A model generated the notes under the pieces. The model ran no database searches, was not told where the DNA came from, and worked only from the letters and a program-made list of their open reading frames with translations. The position numbers were made by a program, and so were the translations under genes. Shown one piece after another: positions 1 through 8,656 of a stretch of DNA of 64,000 nucleotides (positions are counted from its first letter, which is position 1; the number at the start of each line of letters is the position of its first letter). The DNA comes from Sphaerotilus montanus (GTDB lineage: Bacteria; Pseudomonadota; Gammaproteobacteria; Burkholderiales; Burkholderiaceae_C). The DNA lies in contig NZ_JACCFH010000002.1 in NCBI RefSeq assembly GCF_013410775.1, positions 166,317 through 230,316 on the forward strand, given 5' to 3'.

Positions 1-2
1 CC

Positions 3-314
3 CCGATCCCCTCGGACCCTGACCTTCATTGCCCCGGCGGACAGCCGCTGCCCGTGGACGCCCTGCGCCGCGGTCTGGCGCTGTTGCTGAGCACGGTCGC
101 CCTCGACCTCGACAACCTGCGCGATCTTGTTCGCCAAGCCGAACCCGGGGATCCATCGGTCCACGCGGTCCTTGGCGATCTGCTCGCCGTCAGCGCTTGG
201 CGCTGCGATGTCGGTGCCCGGCAAGCCGATCCGAGCACACCACTGCGTCGCACGGACGCGGAACACTTTTTGGAACCCGAGCTGCTGCGTGCGCTGGGGC
301 TTGGTCATGCGTGA
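3..314 (+). CDS. Hypothetical protein, 5' end outside window or GTG start at 54
   Basis: This reading frame is open from the first bases of the window to a TGA at 312-314. It could start at GTG 54 (86 residues) or upstream of the window. The product is leucine- and acid-rich, with a run of likely helices and no motif I recognise. It lies 56 bp upstream of the next plus-strand gene and reads the same way, so the three genes at this end are probably one transcription unit. Nothing in it indicates function. The frame could also be a chance open frame in GC-rich DNA, but its position just before two better-supported genes argues for a real coding sequence. Confidence 0.45.
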   Translation, partial: PIPSDPDLHCPGGQPLPVDALRRGLALLLSTVALDLDNLRDLVRQAEPGDPSVHAVLGDLLAVSAWRCDVGARQADPSTPLRRTDAEHFLEPELLRALGLGHA

Positions 315-370
315 CGCATCGCCTGCCCTTCCTGAGTTCGCCGTTTGCTGCCTGTTCCTGGAGTTCTGCC

Positions 371-1030
371 ATGTCTGTTTCTGATCTGAATTTGTCTTGC
401 TCGGGGTCCGCTGCACGTCGTGCGGTGGTGGTTGATTTCACCCGCGATGTCGATCAGCGGCCACTGTGCGGCCACGACATCGAGAGCTTTCGGGCGTCGA
501 TGGGCTTGTCTCGCATGGAGTTCTCCCTGGCAATGGCCCTCGTGCCGAGCCAGTACCAGAAAACCGTCTGCAACCAGGGCCCCTTGTCGCTGGACCGGGA
601 GATCCTGCTGCGGCTCTACCAGCTCAGCCCGAGCCCGTCCGCATGGCAGAACTGGTCGCCACAGGAAGCGTTCGAAGAGTTTTACGGACCGCTGCTGCGC
701 AGCTTCGTGTTGCCAGTACACCAGGCGAAGGCGCGGGTGATGCTCTATCGTCGTTTCACGGCGGTGATGGGACGCTCGGTGGCACGAAGCTTCTCGTGGT
801 TCCAGGGCAACCAGGGCCACAGCCTGCCGGTGCGGCGGGTGCTGGGTAAGCTCATCGAGCTGGCCTCACCTCGCGAAGTGCTGGAGGCGATTGCGGCGCA
901 GGCGTATGCGGTGCGCGGACAGGATCTGGAGCTGATAGCACCCCTGCCAACCCTGGAGTCGGTCAGTCGCGTGCGCCGTGGTCGCTCACCCAAGCTCCGC
1001 CTGACGAGCCCTCGCGGGGAGCCGTCATGA
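371..1030 (+). CDS. Hypothetical plasmid protein with HTH-like N-terminal half
   Basis: The frame is open from further upstream, but I chose the ATG at 371 because a GGAG lies about 8 bp before it and the upstream part is low-complexity Arg/Pro-rich. The 219-residue product has a segment near residues 40-75 (DIESFRASMGLSRMEFSLAM) with the spacing of a Cro/CI-like helix-turn-helix: R, then GLSRxEF, then small residues. The C-terminal half is Arg/Leu-rich and helical. Its stop overlaps the start of the next gene by 4 bp (ATGA), so the two are translationally coupled. A DNA-binding role is inferred from the weak HTH pattern only; I do not recognise the family. Confidence 0.6.
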   Translation: MSVSDLNLSCSGSAARRAVVVDFTRDVDQRPLCGHDIESFRASMGLSRMEFSLAMALVPSQYQKTVCNQGPLSLDREILLRLYQLSPSPSAWQNWSPQEAFEEFYGPLLRSFVLPVHQAKARVMLYRRFTAVMGRSVARSFSWFQGNQGHSLPVRRVLGKLIELASPREVLEAIAAQAYAVRGQDLELIAPLPTLESVSRVRRGRSPKLRLTSPRGEPS

Positions 1031-1794
1031 GCACGGTGGTTCAGGTGCAGAGCCATTCGGGCACTCACACGCACACCCATTTGGACACCCCGCCCCACGC
1101 CCAACTTCAGCCGCATCATCTGAAAGACCACATGGTCCTGGAGGCGTATGCGCTGCTCGCGCGGTCACCCGCGGGCGCACAAGCGGGCGTACTCACGGCG
1201 CCACTGCCGGCGGTCCTGAATTTCATGGAGAACGCATTTGTCTTCGGCGGCATGACGCCGCGGTCCGACCTGGTGTGGGGGACGTGGGGCTGGTCTTCGC
1301 ACCGCAGAGGCCAGGCACTGAGCAGCAGGTTTGCGGATCGGCATCACCAAGTGTCGATTCCGCTGCGGCTGTTCTATCGCATGCCAGGGGCGACGGATAT
1401 CCATCAGACGATGTCGGTACAGCAGATTCAGGAAACCGGGCTGCTCAGCCTAACGCGGCTGACTGCAGTACCAAAGCGCGCACTGCGCGAGCGCTGGCTG
1501 GATCGGGTAGATCAGGAATTGGGAGCGGACCGGCGCCGGGCGGTCGTTGACTGGTCGGTCGCGCAGTTGGCGGTGGAGTTTGCGGGGTATGCGCAAGATC
1601 TGCTGCGGGGGCCGCAGGACCTCGGACTGAGCCAGGATGTGGCACTGACGATGGTCGTGCATCCAGTACGGCCGGGGCGGCAGGATCGGCATGCGCCTCC
1701 AGAGCCGCATATCTTGATCGCATCAGCGCGGCGGGATCCCGCGCGCATCACGCGTTGTGACGCGCACTATCTGGCGCAGGCCGTGGTGGTGTGA
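1027..1794 (+). CDS. Hypothetical plasmid protein, His-rich N-terminus
   Basis: This 255-residue product starts at an ATG that overlaps the previous gene's stop. The first 35 residues hold a His/Thr-rich stretch (HSGTHTHTHLDTPPHAQLQP) that could bind metal or simply be disordered. The rest is soluble-looking, with no membrane segment and no nucleotide-binding motif. A central DRVDQELGADRRRAVVDW helix is strongly charged. It is the last gene before the parS-like sites and reads towards parB, so the two transcription units converge. The function is unknown. The long open frame and the coupling to its neighbour support it as a gene. Confidence 0.6.
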   Translation: MSTVVQVQSHSGTHTHTHLDTPPHAQLQPHHLKDHMVLEAYALLARSPAGAQAGVLTAPLPAVLNFMENAFVFGGMTPRSDLVWGTWGWSSHRRGQALSSRFADRHHQVSIPLRLFYRMPGATDIHQTMSVQQIQETGLLSLTRLTAVPKRALRERWLDRVDQELGADRRRAVVDWSVAQLAVEFAGYAQDLLRGPQDLGLSQDVALTMVVHPVRPGRQDRHAPPEPHILIASARRDPARITRCDAHYLAQAVVV

Positions 1795-1990
1795 CGGTGA
1801 GGCGATCAGGCCGGGAGGCGTCCTGCGCCTTGTTGGACCTGATCGCCGTTCGTACCTCGGTGGTCATCAATCCTTGCTGGAAACCCACAGACGGCCGGGG
1901 ATGGATATTTGGAAACCTGCATTAACTATGCACGCGTGAGTCCGTGCCAACTGAAGCTGTATTGGTATCCAGTAGTACTAACGCTACCTC

Positions 1991-2007
1991 TGTGGAACCG
2001 TTCCACA
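1991..2007. promoter_or_regulatory. parS-like palindrome, copy 1
   Basis: This is a perfect palindrome, TGTGGAAC-C-GTTCCACA, with 8-bp arms and a 1-bp centre. It lies 67 bp past the parB stop. A second copy with the same core lies at 2042-2064. Two copies of one palindrome next to parAB is the usual arrangement of a centromere bound by ParB. The half-sites GTTCCAC and GTGGAAC match those of chromosomal parS but are in swapped order. Confidence 0.6.
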
Positions 2008-2041
2008 CACTCCCAAGGAGTCAGCAGGGGAGGGTAGTGCG

Positions 2042-2064
2042 GCGTGTGGAACGGTTCCACACGC
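2042..2064. promoter_or_regulatory. parS-like palindrome, copy 2
   Basis: This perfect palindrome has 11-bp arms, GCGTGTGGAAC and its complement, around a single G. It ends 9 bp before the parB stop codon. Its core matches copy 1 except for the central base (G instead of C). The RNA could form a hairpin, but a 1-nt loop and no T-run make it a poor terminator, so a ParB-binding site is the better reading. Confidence 0.6.
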
Positions 2065-2073
2065 TCGGGTACA

Positions 2074-3075
2074 TCACATTCCAGCCAGGAACTTAGTCAC
2101 CAGTTCCGCAAGGTCCTTCAGGCGCTCTGGCCCAATTGATCCTGGTGCAATGTTGACCACAGCGCCCCCCTTGGCGGTCATGGAGATATCAGCACGCTTA
2201 CCGCCTTGATCGATCTTGATCGGCTCAGCAGGCATGTTGGCATCAGACTTCACGTCCTTACCGTTGATCAACTGCTCGAAAATGCTCCGCGCGTTCATCT
2301 TGCCGCGATGCTCTTTCAACATTGCTGCGCGCGCCAGCACTGTGTCTGGATCAGCGGCAAAGATTGCTGCTAGAGGTTGGCCCCATCGGAACTGCAGATC
2401 CAATGGCGAAGAGAATGCGTCGATGATGGCCTGAGGAAGCTCAGCCAAAGTCACCGCCTTAGCCAAGGCACTGTGATCAACACCCAGTGCGCTGGCCAAT
2501 GCCCGTTTGGATGGGAACAGCCCCGTGTCCAGCGCCTTGAGGTACATCACCCCTTGCTCCCAAGCAGTCAGATCCTTTCGAGAGCGGTTTTCTCTGTCCA
2601 TCTCGATGAACAAGGTGCGGTCATCTACATCAGCCACGACGGCGAGTACAGGAAGACCTTCCAGCAGGCACGCCTCGTGGCGGCGATGGCCGAACACAAT
2701 TTCGTATCTGGGCACGACCTCACCAGGCTGCACGGCGCTCACAGGAGAGCGCAGTGGTCTCACTTTGATCGCCTGAACATTCCCACCTGCCTGGCGAATT
2801 TCCTCACGCAGTTGACCGAACTCCTCTCCACTGAAGTTCGCCTGGTGTCGATTTGCCCAGCGACTGCGAACAATCAACTTGGGATCGATGACTTGCGTCG
2901 AACTACTGCCAGTAGGTGCTGCAGGCTCATCCCTTGCGACCTCGGAGGGTGGGGTTGCAGCGGCAGCAAACGAAGGCAATCGCCCTACAGCCATGGCCAG
3001 ACGCCGCTCTCGCTCAGCTTTCTGATCTGCTCCAAGTAGTCCTGAAGGCTTGACATTCATTTTTCTGGGTTCCAT
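2074..3075 (-). CDS. parB: ParB-family plasmid partition protein
   Basis: This is a DNA-binding partition protein that would load on parS and work with ParA to segregate the plasmid. I set the start at ATG 3075 (333 residues) because AGGAAGG sits about 7 bp upstream; a longer frame runs through the end of parA. The N-terminal ParB/Spo0J nuclease-like fold shows EIVFGHRRHEACLLEGLPV around residues 125-145 and an ENRSRKDLTAWEQG segment. An HTH region follows (SKRALASALGVDHSALAKA). The start is only 4 bp after the parA stop, so the pair is one operon. The gene ends beside two parS-like palindromes. Confidence 0.93.
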   Translation of the reverse strand: MEPRKMNVKPSGLLGADQKAERERRLAMAVGRLPSFAAAATPPSEVARDEPAAPTGSSSTQVIDPKLIVRSRWANRHQANFSGEEFGQLREEIRQAGGNVQAIKVRPLRSPVSAVQPGEVVPRYEIVFGHRRHEACLLEGLPVLAVVADVDDRTLFIEMDRENRSRKDLTAWEQGVMYLKALDTGLFPSKRALASALGVDHSALAKAVTLAELPQAIIDAFSSPLDLQFRWGQPLAAIFAADPDTVLARAAMLKEHRGKMNARSIFEQLINGKDVKSDANMPAEPIKIDQGGKRADISMTAKGGAVVNIAPGSIGPERLKDLAELVTKFLAGM

Positions 3076-3079
3076 GGTT

Positions 3080-4207
3080 TCAGCCCTTCCTGCGAGCACG
3101 AGTGGAGTCCGGAACAACCGGGATCTGTTCCGCCAACTTGACATCAAAGAACCCAATCAGAGAGCGGGTCAGATCGATGATGGCTTTGGCCGCAGGAGAG
3201 TTAGGTTCGCGCTCCAGGATAGGACCGCTCTCGGCATCGCTGTAGAGCGACACCTGACGAGCAAATGAGGCGTACCGAGGAATGATGCAAGGATCGATCA
3301 TCCCAGGGTAGGCTGCACGCAAGATCTCAAGTGACGCTTGGCAAGTCGTCTGACGCGCATCGAATCCGTTGGCAACCAGGTGAACTGATGCCTTGAGATC
3401 AGGATAGGCACGATTCAGTTCGTGAATGTTGTGGGCCAGCACTTCCATCGCCTTGATGGATTGACCATCCAGCATGACCACAGCCAGTACACGCTTGGCC
3501 GCGTACATCAACGCATTGCTGAGTTGAGAAGACCCCGGGGCAGAGTCAATCACGATCACATCGTAGGCAGACCACAACTCGACATAGGCTTTGAACAGCC
3601 GCTCGACCACGGCTTCTCGGTTCATCACCGTGGACAACCATGACTCGATGTTGGCCAGCGTGATGTCGCTTGCCAGGAGGTCGAGCATGCCGTCCGGATA
3701 AATCGGGCGAATGATCGTTTCGTCAAAGATGACGGGGTAGCCCTGCTCATGGTCGCGCAGGGCATGGCCGATGTGCCGGATCTTTTCGGAGGTCCAGTCG
3801 ATACCGAACATGCTGGTCAACGACGCTTGAGGGTCTGCATCAATCATCAACACTCGGTGGCCCTGCATCGCCATGCAGGATGCAATGTTCGCTGCGATGG
3901 TTGTCTTGCCAACACCACCTTTGGCCATCCGGCAGTAGATGATCGGCGGCATCAGGTCAATCGGACGCCAAGGCTCCTGCTCGATTCCCATCATGCGCAG
4001 CCTTGCCTCACGTATCTGCAGCGGGGTGTAGACGTTGTGATACGACCCTTCCCCCTTGGTGGGCGCAGGGAAAAAAGCCCGAAAAGACTGTGCAGAGCCA
4101 GCCCAACGGCTCAACTCCATGGCCAGTTTCAGCTTGATCGCGCCTCGCGGAGGCCCCATACCGGGCTGGGCTATCGCGTCGGAAAATTCGATGGTGTCAT
4201 CAGACAT
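3080..4207 (-). CDS. parA: ParA-family partition ATPase
   Basis: This Walker-type ATPase drives plasmid partition with ParB. The start is ATG 4207 (375 residues), preceded by AAGGAG at 6-bp spacing. A deviant Walker A motif, KGGVGKTT, lies near residues 95-102, followed by MIDADPQASLT, and the Walker B region reads DVIVIDSAPG. About 90 residues precede the ATPase core. They include a segment reading YTPLQIREARLRM, which fits the N-terminal DNA-binding region of the type Ia ParA proteins that repress their own promoter. A 21-bp palindrome upstream is a candidate operator. Confidence 0.94.
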   Translation of the reverse strand: MSDDTIEFSDAIAQPGMGPPRGAIKLKLAMELSRWAGSAQSFRAFFPAPTKGEGSYHNVYTPLQIREARLRMMGIEQEPWRPIDLMPPIIYCRMAKGGVGKTTIAANIASCMAMQGHRVLMIDADPQASLTSMFGIDWTSEKIRHIGHALRDHEQGYPVIFDETIIRPIYPDGMLDLLASDITLANIESWLSTVMNREAVVERLFKAYVELWSAYDVIVIDSAPGSSQLSNALMYAAKRVLAVVMLDGQSIKAMEVLAHNIHELNRAYPDLKASVHLVANGFDARQTTCQASLEILRAAYPGMIDPCIIPRYASFARQVSLYSDAESGPILEREPNSPAAKAIIDLTRSLIGFFDVKLAEQIPVVPDSTRARRKG

Positions 4208-4235
4208 GTGTGGCTCCTTGCTTTCATAATACATT

Positions 4236-4256
4236 TTTTGTTCATTCAGAACAAAA
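4236..4256. promoter_or_regulatory. Candidate parAB operator palindrome
   Basis: A perfect inverted repeat, TTTTGTTC then 5 bp then GAACAAAA, lies 29 bp upstream of the parA start in an AT-rich stretch. This is where the autoregulatory operator of a type Ia parAB operon is expected. The site has not been tested, and no strong -35/-10 pair stands out. Confidence 0.5.
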
Positions 4257-4590
4257 TCTATTGTATGCATGTGGACCACACATGAGCATCCGACATCGCA
4301 TGTCGTGTGGTGCGATGTGAGCCTGATTGATGCACCAACACTTCAGCGAAGTCGATCAGCCGCCTGCCAAAGTGACTTTCAATCCTCTGGAAGGCATCAC
4401 TGAAGGCAAAAAAGTGCTCCGCGCGGGCAGCCGTCGGCGGGCGTCGAGCCACCTTCCATGCTCGACCACGCCGACATGGCATCACCCGATGACGATCTAC
4501 AGAATGATTTCCCAGCAGGAAACGTCGTGTGCGAGCACCAAGACAGCGCTGACTCAGGGGAACCATTCACCAACTTCAGAATGACTTCGG

Positions 4591-4720
4591 CATCAAAAAA
4601 GCTCACATTGCCGGCACTTCAATCCTTCTCACAATCGACCTCAATCCTTCTCACGTTCCACATCAAAACGTCTCACAGTTCACCTCAAATCCCCTCACAA
4701 ATGACATCAATATTTCTCAC
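4591..4720 (+). repeat. Iteron array, six copies, 22-bp period (replication origin)
   Basis: Six direct repeats share the pattern TCAA-N5-CTCAC. Their TCAA positions are 4593, 4619, 4641, 4663, 4685 and 4707, giving spacings of 26, 22, 22, 22 and 22 bp, about two helical turns. The array lies about 140 bp upstream of a Rep_3-type initiator gene and is followed by an AT-rich stretch (about 4720-4800) with a TATTCAA direct repeat. This is the standard layout of a theta-replicating iteron origin, where Rep monomers bind the iterons and the AT-rich block melts. I saw no clear DnaA box. Confidence 0.85.
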
Positions 4721-4799
4721 GCAAATTAACGCAACTCATTGTTTTTATTGAGTTTTTCAGACAGTTAATGTATTCAATGGTATTCAAGTAATTTCAAGA

Positions 4800-4867
4800 A
4801 CAACAACAGGAAGCCGTTGTTGTGAGTAGATCTTGAAGTGACTCACAATACCGGATAGCATTGTGAG
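4800..4867. promoter_or_regulatory. rep operator/promoter region with inverted iteron half-sites
   Basis: This segment runs into the rep start. It holds ACAACAAC/GTTGTTGT arms at 4800-4807 and 4816-4823, and CTCACAAT (4842-4849) facing ATTGTGAG (4860-4867) across 10 bp. A further inverted half-site, TTGTGAG, lies at 4820-4826. CTCACAAT is identical to part of the second iteron. In iteron plasmids such as pSC101, R6K and pPS10, Rep dimers repress rep by binding inverted half-iterons over the promoter, and this arrangement fits that model. Confidence 0.65.
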
Positions 4868-6227
4868 CATGGCCAAATCACCACTCACAGAAGAGCCCAC
4901 CATCGTTCGGAAAGCGAACCCGGCCATTGCGATCAGGCCCACGACGGGCAAGCTGACAATCATTTCTCGACGCATTTACAACTTGTTGCTGTATCACGCA
5001 CAACAGCAGGGCATCGCCTCAGAGGAGTACAGCCTGCCGCTGGCTTACATCGTCGGGCAGATCAGTTCGAGTGAGAACAACGCGTCGATCAAGGCACGGC
5101 TGAGAGAGATGGCGTCCACGACCATCGAATGGAACTCGAATCCCACTGGCCAACCTGAAGATCAGGAATGGAACATCGCGAGCCTGCTAGCTGCGAAGAT
5201 CACGCCAGCCCGTCAAGGCAAGCCGATCACCCTAACTTGGTCGTATGCGCCGGGTGTGCGGCGCCAGTTAGTCGAGCCCAAGCAGTACACCCGGTTGCTG
5301 CTGCAGATCAGCACGCAACTCAGCCTGTACAGCGCTGCCGTTCTGCTGGAGATTGGCTTCCAGTACCTGACATCTCCCGGACAGCTCACGATGCGAGAGT
5401 CCGTGGATTGGTGGGCTGCCGTGCTGAAGGGACAGCCACTGAAGAAGCCCGTGGACTATCGATTTTTCAAGCGTGACACGCTGATGCCAGGGCTTCGGGA
5501 AGTCAATGAGTCCCAGTCCGAGTTCGAGCTGGAGATGCTAGAGCACCGTGTTGGCCGAAAAGTCCTTGATCTGCAGTTCCGAATTCACCGCAAAAAGCCT
5601 TCTTCGAGTTCAAAGACCCGAAGCAACTCGACGCTGGATGGTATGGCACCAGAAGCTGTGCCAGAGCCCGTAAATCTCGAATTGTTCGAGACACTCATCG
5701 GGATGGGGCTGCGTGATGTCGACGCTGACGCACTGCTCGATTCCGAAGACCATGATCGAATTCAGAAGGCTGTCCAGTACACGAAAGCGCGTCAGGGTAA
5801 GGTCGACTCCCCGGCAGCCTACCTGCGCACAGCGATCAAGCACGGGTATGCGGACGCGGACGCACAGCGCGATGAAGAAAAGCCCGACGCTGCAGTCGAT
5901 TCTGGACAGATATCCGAGATCTCAACAGCCGCTCGGCTTGTCGCCGATCAGATGGCCCAGGAGGCCCTGCGGCGCGAATACGAGCGCAGCCTGATCGCCA
6001 AGGCCCGGCAGGAGTACGGCGCCCTGCCGGACGAGGCTCAAGCAGACCTTCGCAGCCAGTTCGGCAGGCTGCTCAGCACGGCGCGAGATCAACAGTCCTG
6101 GGAGCGGATAGGCATCACCTCGCCGCCCCTGTCCGCACGGTTCTTCGGCTGGATCGCTCACCAGGGTGATCGATGGAACATCAACGAAGAGCAGCTCCGC
6201 CTATGGGCAGAGCAGAAGACAACCTGA
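4863..6227 (+). CDS. Rep_3-family replication initiator
   Basis: This plasmid replication initiator of 454 residues is expected to bind the iterons at 4591-4720. The N-terminal part (about residues 20-270) has the two-winged-helix layout of Rep_3 proteins. It includes a segment reading LTIISRRIYNLLLYHAQQQG, then IKARLREMASTTIEW, then YSAAVLLEIGFQYL. The C-terminal part is acidic and helical and resembles the extra domain of large Rep proteins. The start is GTG 4863 or ATG 4869; the Shine-Dalgarno is weak and the start lies inside an inverted repeat, which suggests repression by its own product. The gene reads away from parAB. Confidence 0.88.
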   Translation: MSMAKSPLTEEPTIVRKANPAIAIRPTTGKLTIISRRIYNLLLYHAQQQGIASEEYSLPLAYIVGQISSSENNASIKARLREMASTTIEWNSNPTGQPEDQEWNIASLLAAKITPARQGKPITLTWSYAPGVRRQLVEPKQYTRLLLQISTQLSLYSAAVLLEIGFQYLTSPGQLTMRESVDWWAAVLKGQPLKKPVDYRFFKRDTLMPGLREVNESQSEFELEMLEHRVGRKVLDLQFRIHRKKPSSSSKTRSNSTLDGMAPEAVPEPVNLELFETLIGMGLRDVDADALLDSEDHDRIQKAVQYTKARQGKVDSPAAYLRTAIKHGYADADAQRDEEKPDAAVDSGQISEISTAARLVADQMAQEALRREYERSLIAKARQEYGALPDEAQADLRSQFGRLLSTARDQQSWERIGITSPPLSARFFGWIAHQGDRWNINEEQLRLWAEQKTT

Positions 6228-6346
6228 GTGCAAGACACCGTCCCAGAACCTCACAGAACCTCTCCGCCCTGATCTGGTTCCAGTAGTTTCACGCGTGTGG
6301 CCCGCGCGTTGGCGAACAGGTAGCCGTGGTGGGCCTGCGCTGCCCC

Positions 6347-7575
6347 TAGTGTCGCGTCACACCTCGATTGACGGATAAGGCCGCCGAAGCTTGACCCGAG
6401 CCGTCTCGGTGGTGAACTGCCAGTCGATCCTGGCGTGGCGCTGATCGCGGTGTGCCTGCCAGGCAGCGACCTCGCGGCGCACGGTCTCGATGTCGCCGAT
6501 GCGTCGGTTCAAGCACTCCCGCACCATCACGTTGATCTCGATCTCGGCCATGTTGAGCCATCTCCCGTGCTTGGGTGTGTGGACGAACTCGAAGCGGTCC
6601 CACAGCGCCTTGGCCTCGGCCGGCCGGAATGTCTCGTACAGCGCCGCCGGGGTGTGGGTGTTGAGGTTGTCCATCACCAGCGTGATGCGCTCGGCCTCGG
6701 GGTAGTGCGCGGCAATGGCCTCGACGAACAACGCCCAGTCGCGCTTGGTCCTGCGCTCGGTGACCTGCGTCATGCGGGTGCCGGCCAGCGGCTCGCACGC
6801 CATGAAGACGTTACAGGTGCCCAGACGCCGGTACTCGTAGTCCTCTCGCCCGGGCTGACCGGGTGCGGCCGCAATCGGCTCGCGGGTCTGGCCAATGAGC
6901 TGGCGCGGTGTCTCGTCCATGCACACCACCGGACGCCGGGTGTCCAGGGGCCGCTTGTACACATCCAGCACCCGCTCCATGCTGGCCACGAACTCCGCGC
7001 TGGCCTCGGGGGCGATCACCCAGCCCACCTTGCGCCACGGCTTGAGTTCGTTTTTTTCAACGCCCGCCGCACCGTCTCGTGCGAGACGGCCTCTACCAGT
7101 TCCAGCTCCACCGCCCGATCGGCCAGCAGCCGCAGCGACCAGCGCGCGTGTCCGCTCGGCGGCACCGAGCAACTCAGCGCGATCAGGTGCGCCTCCACCT
7201 CGCCGTCGATCTTGTGTTCGTACTCCCACTGGCTTGGCACGCCCCTGAGCGCCACCTCCAGCCCGTCCTCCACGAAGCGCCGCTTGAGCCGGTCGATCTT
7301 GCGCGGGCTGACCTGCAGAACCTCGGCGATCTCCTGACTGCTGCGTCTTCGCCCTCGGGCCTGCGACTCGTCGCAGTTCAGCAAGATCAGCGCGTTGACC
7401 ATCTTGGCCGCCGCGTGCGTGCCCTTGGCCACCAGCGCCTGCAGTTGTTCGGCCTCTTCGGCGCTCAGTGTCACGGTGTACTTTTCCATCCCTCCATTCT
7501 TGTCGCCTTCCATGGTCATGCCAGTGCGCCTTCGCCAACGGCGATCACCGTCAAGTCAGCCGTGACACGACACTA
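6347..7575 (-). mobile_element. IS630-family insertion sequence
   Basis: The element is bounded by TA at 6347-6348 and 7574-7575. Its terminal repeats read TAGTGTCGCGTCAC on the left and the complement of TAGTGTCGTGTCAC on the right, with one mismatch in 14. A TA target duplication is typical of the IS630/Tc1 group. It carries one transposase gene in two overlapping frames on the minus strand. It sits about 120 bp downstream of rep and interrupts no recognisable gene. Confidence 0.88.
6357..7513 (-). CDS. IS630-family transposase, two frames joined by -1 frameshift
   Basis: The first frame starts near 7513 (ATG 7489, 7513 and 7519 are all possible) and gives an N-terminal HTH region: LSAEEAEQLQALVAKG, then SSQEIAEVLQVSPRKIDRLKRRF. 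It stops at 7016. The second frame carries the DDE domain: RRPVVCMDETPRQL, RITLVMDNLNTHTP and LNMAEIEINVMVREC, matching the IS630 pattern of D, DNxxxH and E. The frames overlap at a run of seven A residues (complement of 7051-7057). A -1 slip there joins LKK to NELKPW without a gap. Programmed frameshifting at such a run is common in this family, so I read it as an active fusion rather than a broken gene. Confidence 0.85.
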
Positions 7576-7593
7576 GTGTCTGCACCAAGCACG

Positions 7594-8656
7594 CCAGTAG
7601 GTCCGTAAGCTCCCCTGTCAAGCAGACAGTTGATTTATAGAGACCGCCAGAAGGCGGCCGGGAGGCGCAAGACAGGCAGGAGCGCGGTGTCCCGAACGGC
7701 TCGTCGGGATCGAAGTCCGGCATGGACCCGGCGCGAAGCTGATCACGCCAAGCCTGCTGAACCCGGGGCCGTAGAGCTGCCAGAGGGCCTCGCGCAGTAT
7801 CTGCAGGCACTCGAAGACGGCCAGGGCCTGCTTGGGCGACCAGTGGGCTGTCCAGGACTTCGGGCCAGTGGGCCAGCAGGTCGTACAGGCGCAGCTCGTC
7901 AGCCTGGGTGCGCAGTCCGGTGGGATCGTACTCACTCATGGGGACGCTCCGGGGAATCTTGAAATGCCGTTGACAGCCTGCGCCGCGGCGGCGTCGCGCT
8001 GCGCGCGGGCCTGACGCTTGTGGGCGACCAGCACCTTGACGTGGCTGTCCTGCTCGATCTGCTCGGCCCGGCTCCAGCTTCGCGGGTGACGGGCAACCTC
8101 GGTGGTACCGTCGAGGATACGCACCGTGTGCTCGTCGGCCAGCACCGCCAGCGCGCGACGCACCAGCGTGTGCGGCCCCGAGTAGTCGTTGAGGTCGAAG
8201 TGCACGTAGGGCGTCTTGCCCACCGTGACAGCCAGGCGCTCGCTCAGGACCCACGGATGCACCGGCAGGTCCAAGCAGCACCTCCCGCTCGGCCTTGAAG
8301 GCTTCGCGCACGCTGCGCCGGTGGTCTTCGGGTCAGCGCTGGTCGGCGACTGGACGTGGCTCGTAGCGGTGGTGGGCGGCGAACGCCAGCAGCGGCGGGT
8401 TGAAGCGGATGGCGTCGCCCTGGCGTTCGAGCACGGCGCTCCTGATGTTGTCGTAGAGCAGCACCTGGGCGACGCCGCCGAAGGCCTCGAAGGCTTCGAC
8501 GTGTCCGCGCAGGAAGCTGTCCATGCGGGCGTCCATGAAGAAGCACAGGAATACCTGGCGCGAGTGGCTGAGCTGCACCCGGCAGCGTGCGCACAGGAAC
8601 AGTTGGGCCGATGCCGCCACGGGAGGGTTTATCTCCAGTGCCCTGCAGCGCCACAC
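7594..8656 (-). pseudogene. Degenerate IS21-family remnant (istA 3' part, istB start)
   Basis: Pieces of an IstA-type transposase lie in different frames on the minus strand. At 8333-8656 the integrase core reads [20 protein letters not shown] and [20 protein letters not shown], then meets an in-frame stop where the family usually has Trp. At 7936-8311 the C-terminal part continues (REAFKAEREVLL, then KTPYVHFDLNDYSGPHTLV). About 50-70 residues between the two pieces seem to be deleted. The start of an IstB-like ORF follows (LRTQADELRLYDLLAHWPEV) and soon breaks off into a fragment, ALAVFECLQILREALWQLYG, that I cannot place. No intact terminal repeats were seen. This is a dead element next to the intact IS630. 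Confidence 0.7.

Noticed and set aside
2042..2064. Terminator for parB
   Set aside because: The hairpin would have a 1-nt loop and no T-run. A second copy with the same core favours parS.
4327..4584. 85-codon plus-strand ORF in the origin region
   Set aside because: It has no ribosome site or domain and lies in the parA-rep intergenic region.
4591..4720. CRISPR-like evenly spaced repeats
   Set aside because: The repeat unit is short with a 22-bp period and no unique spacers of CRISPR length. It lies by a rep gene, so it is an iteron array.
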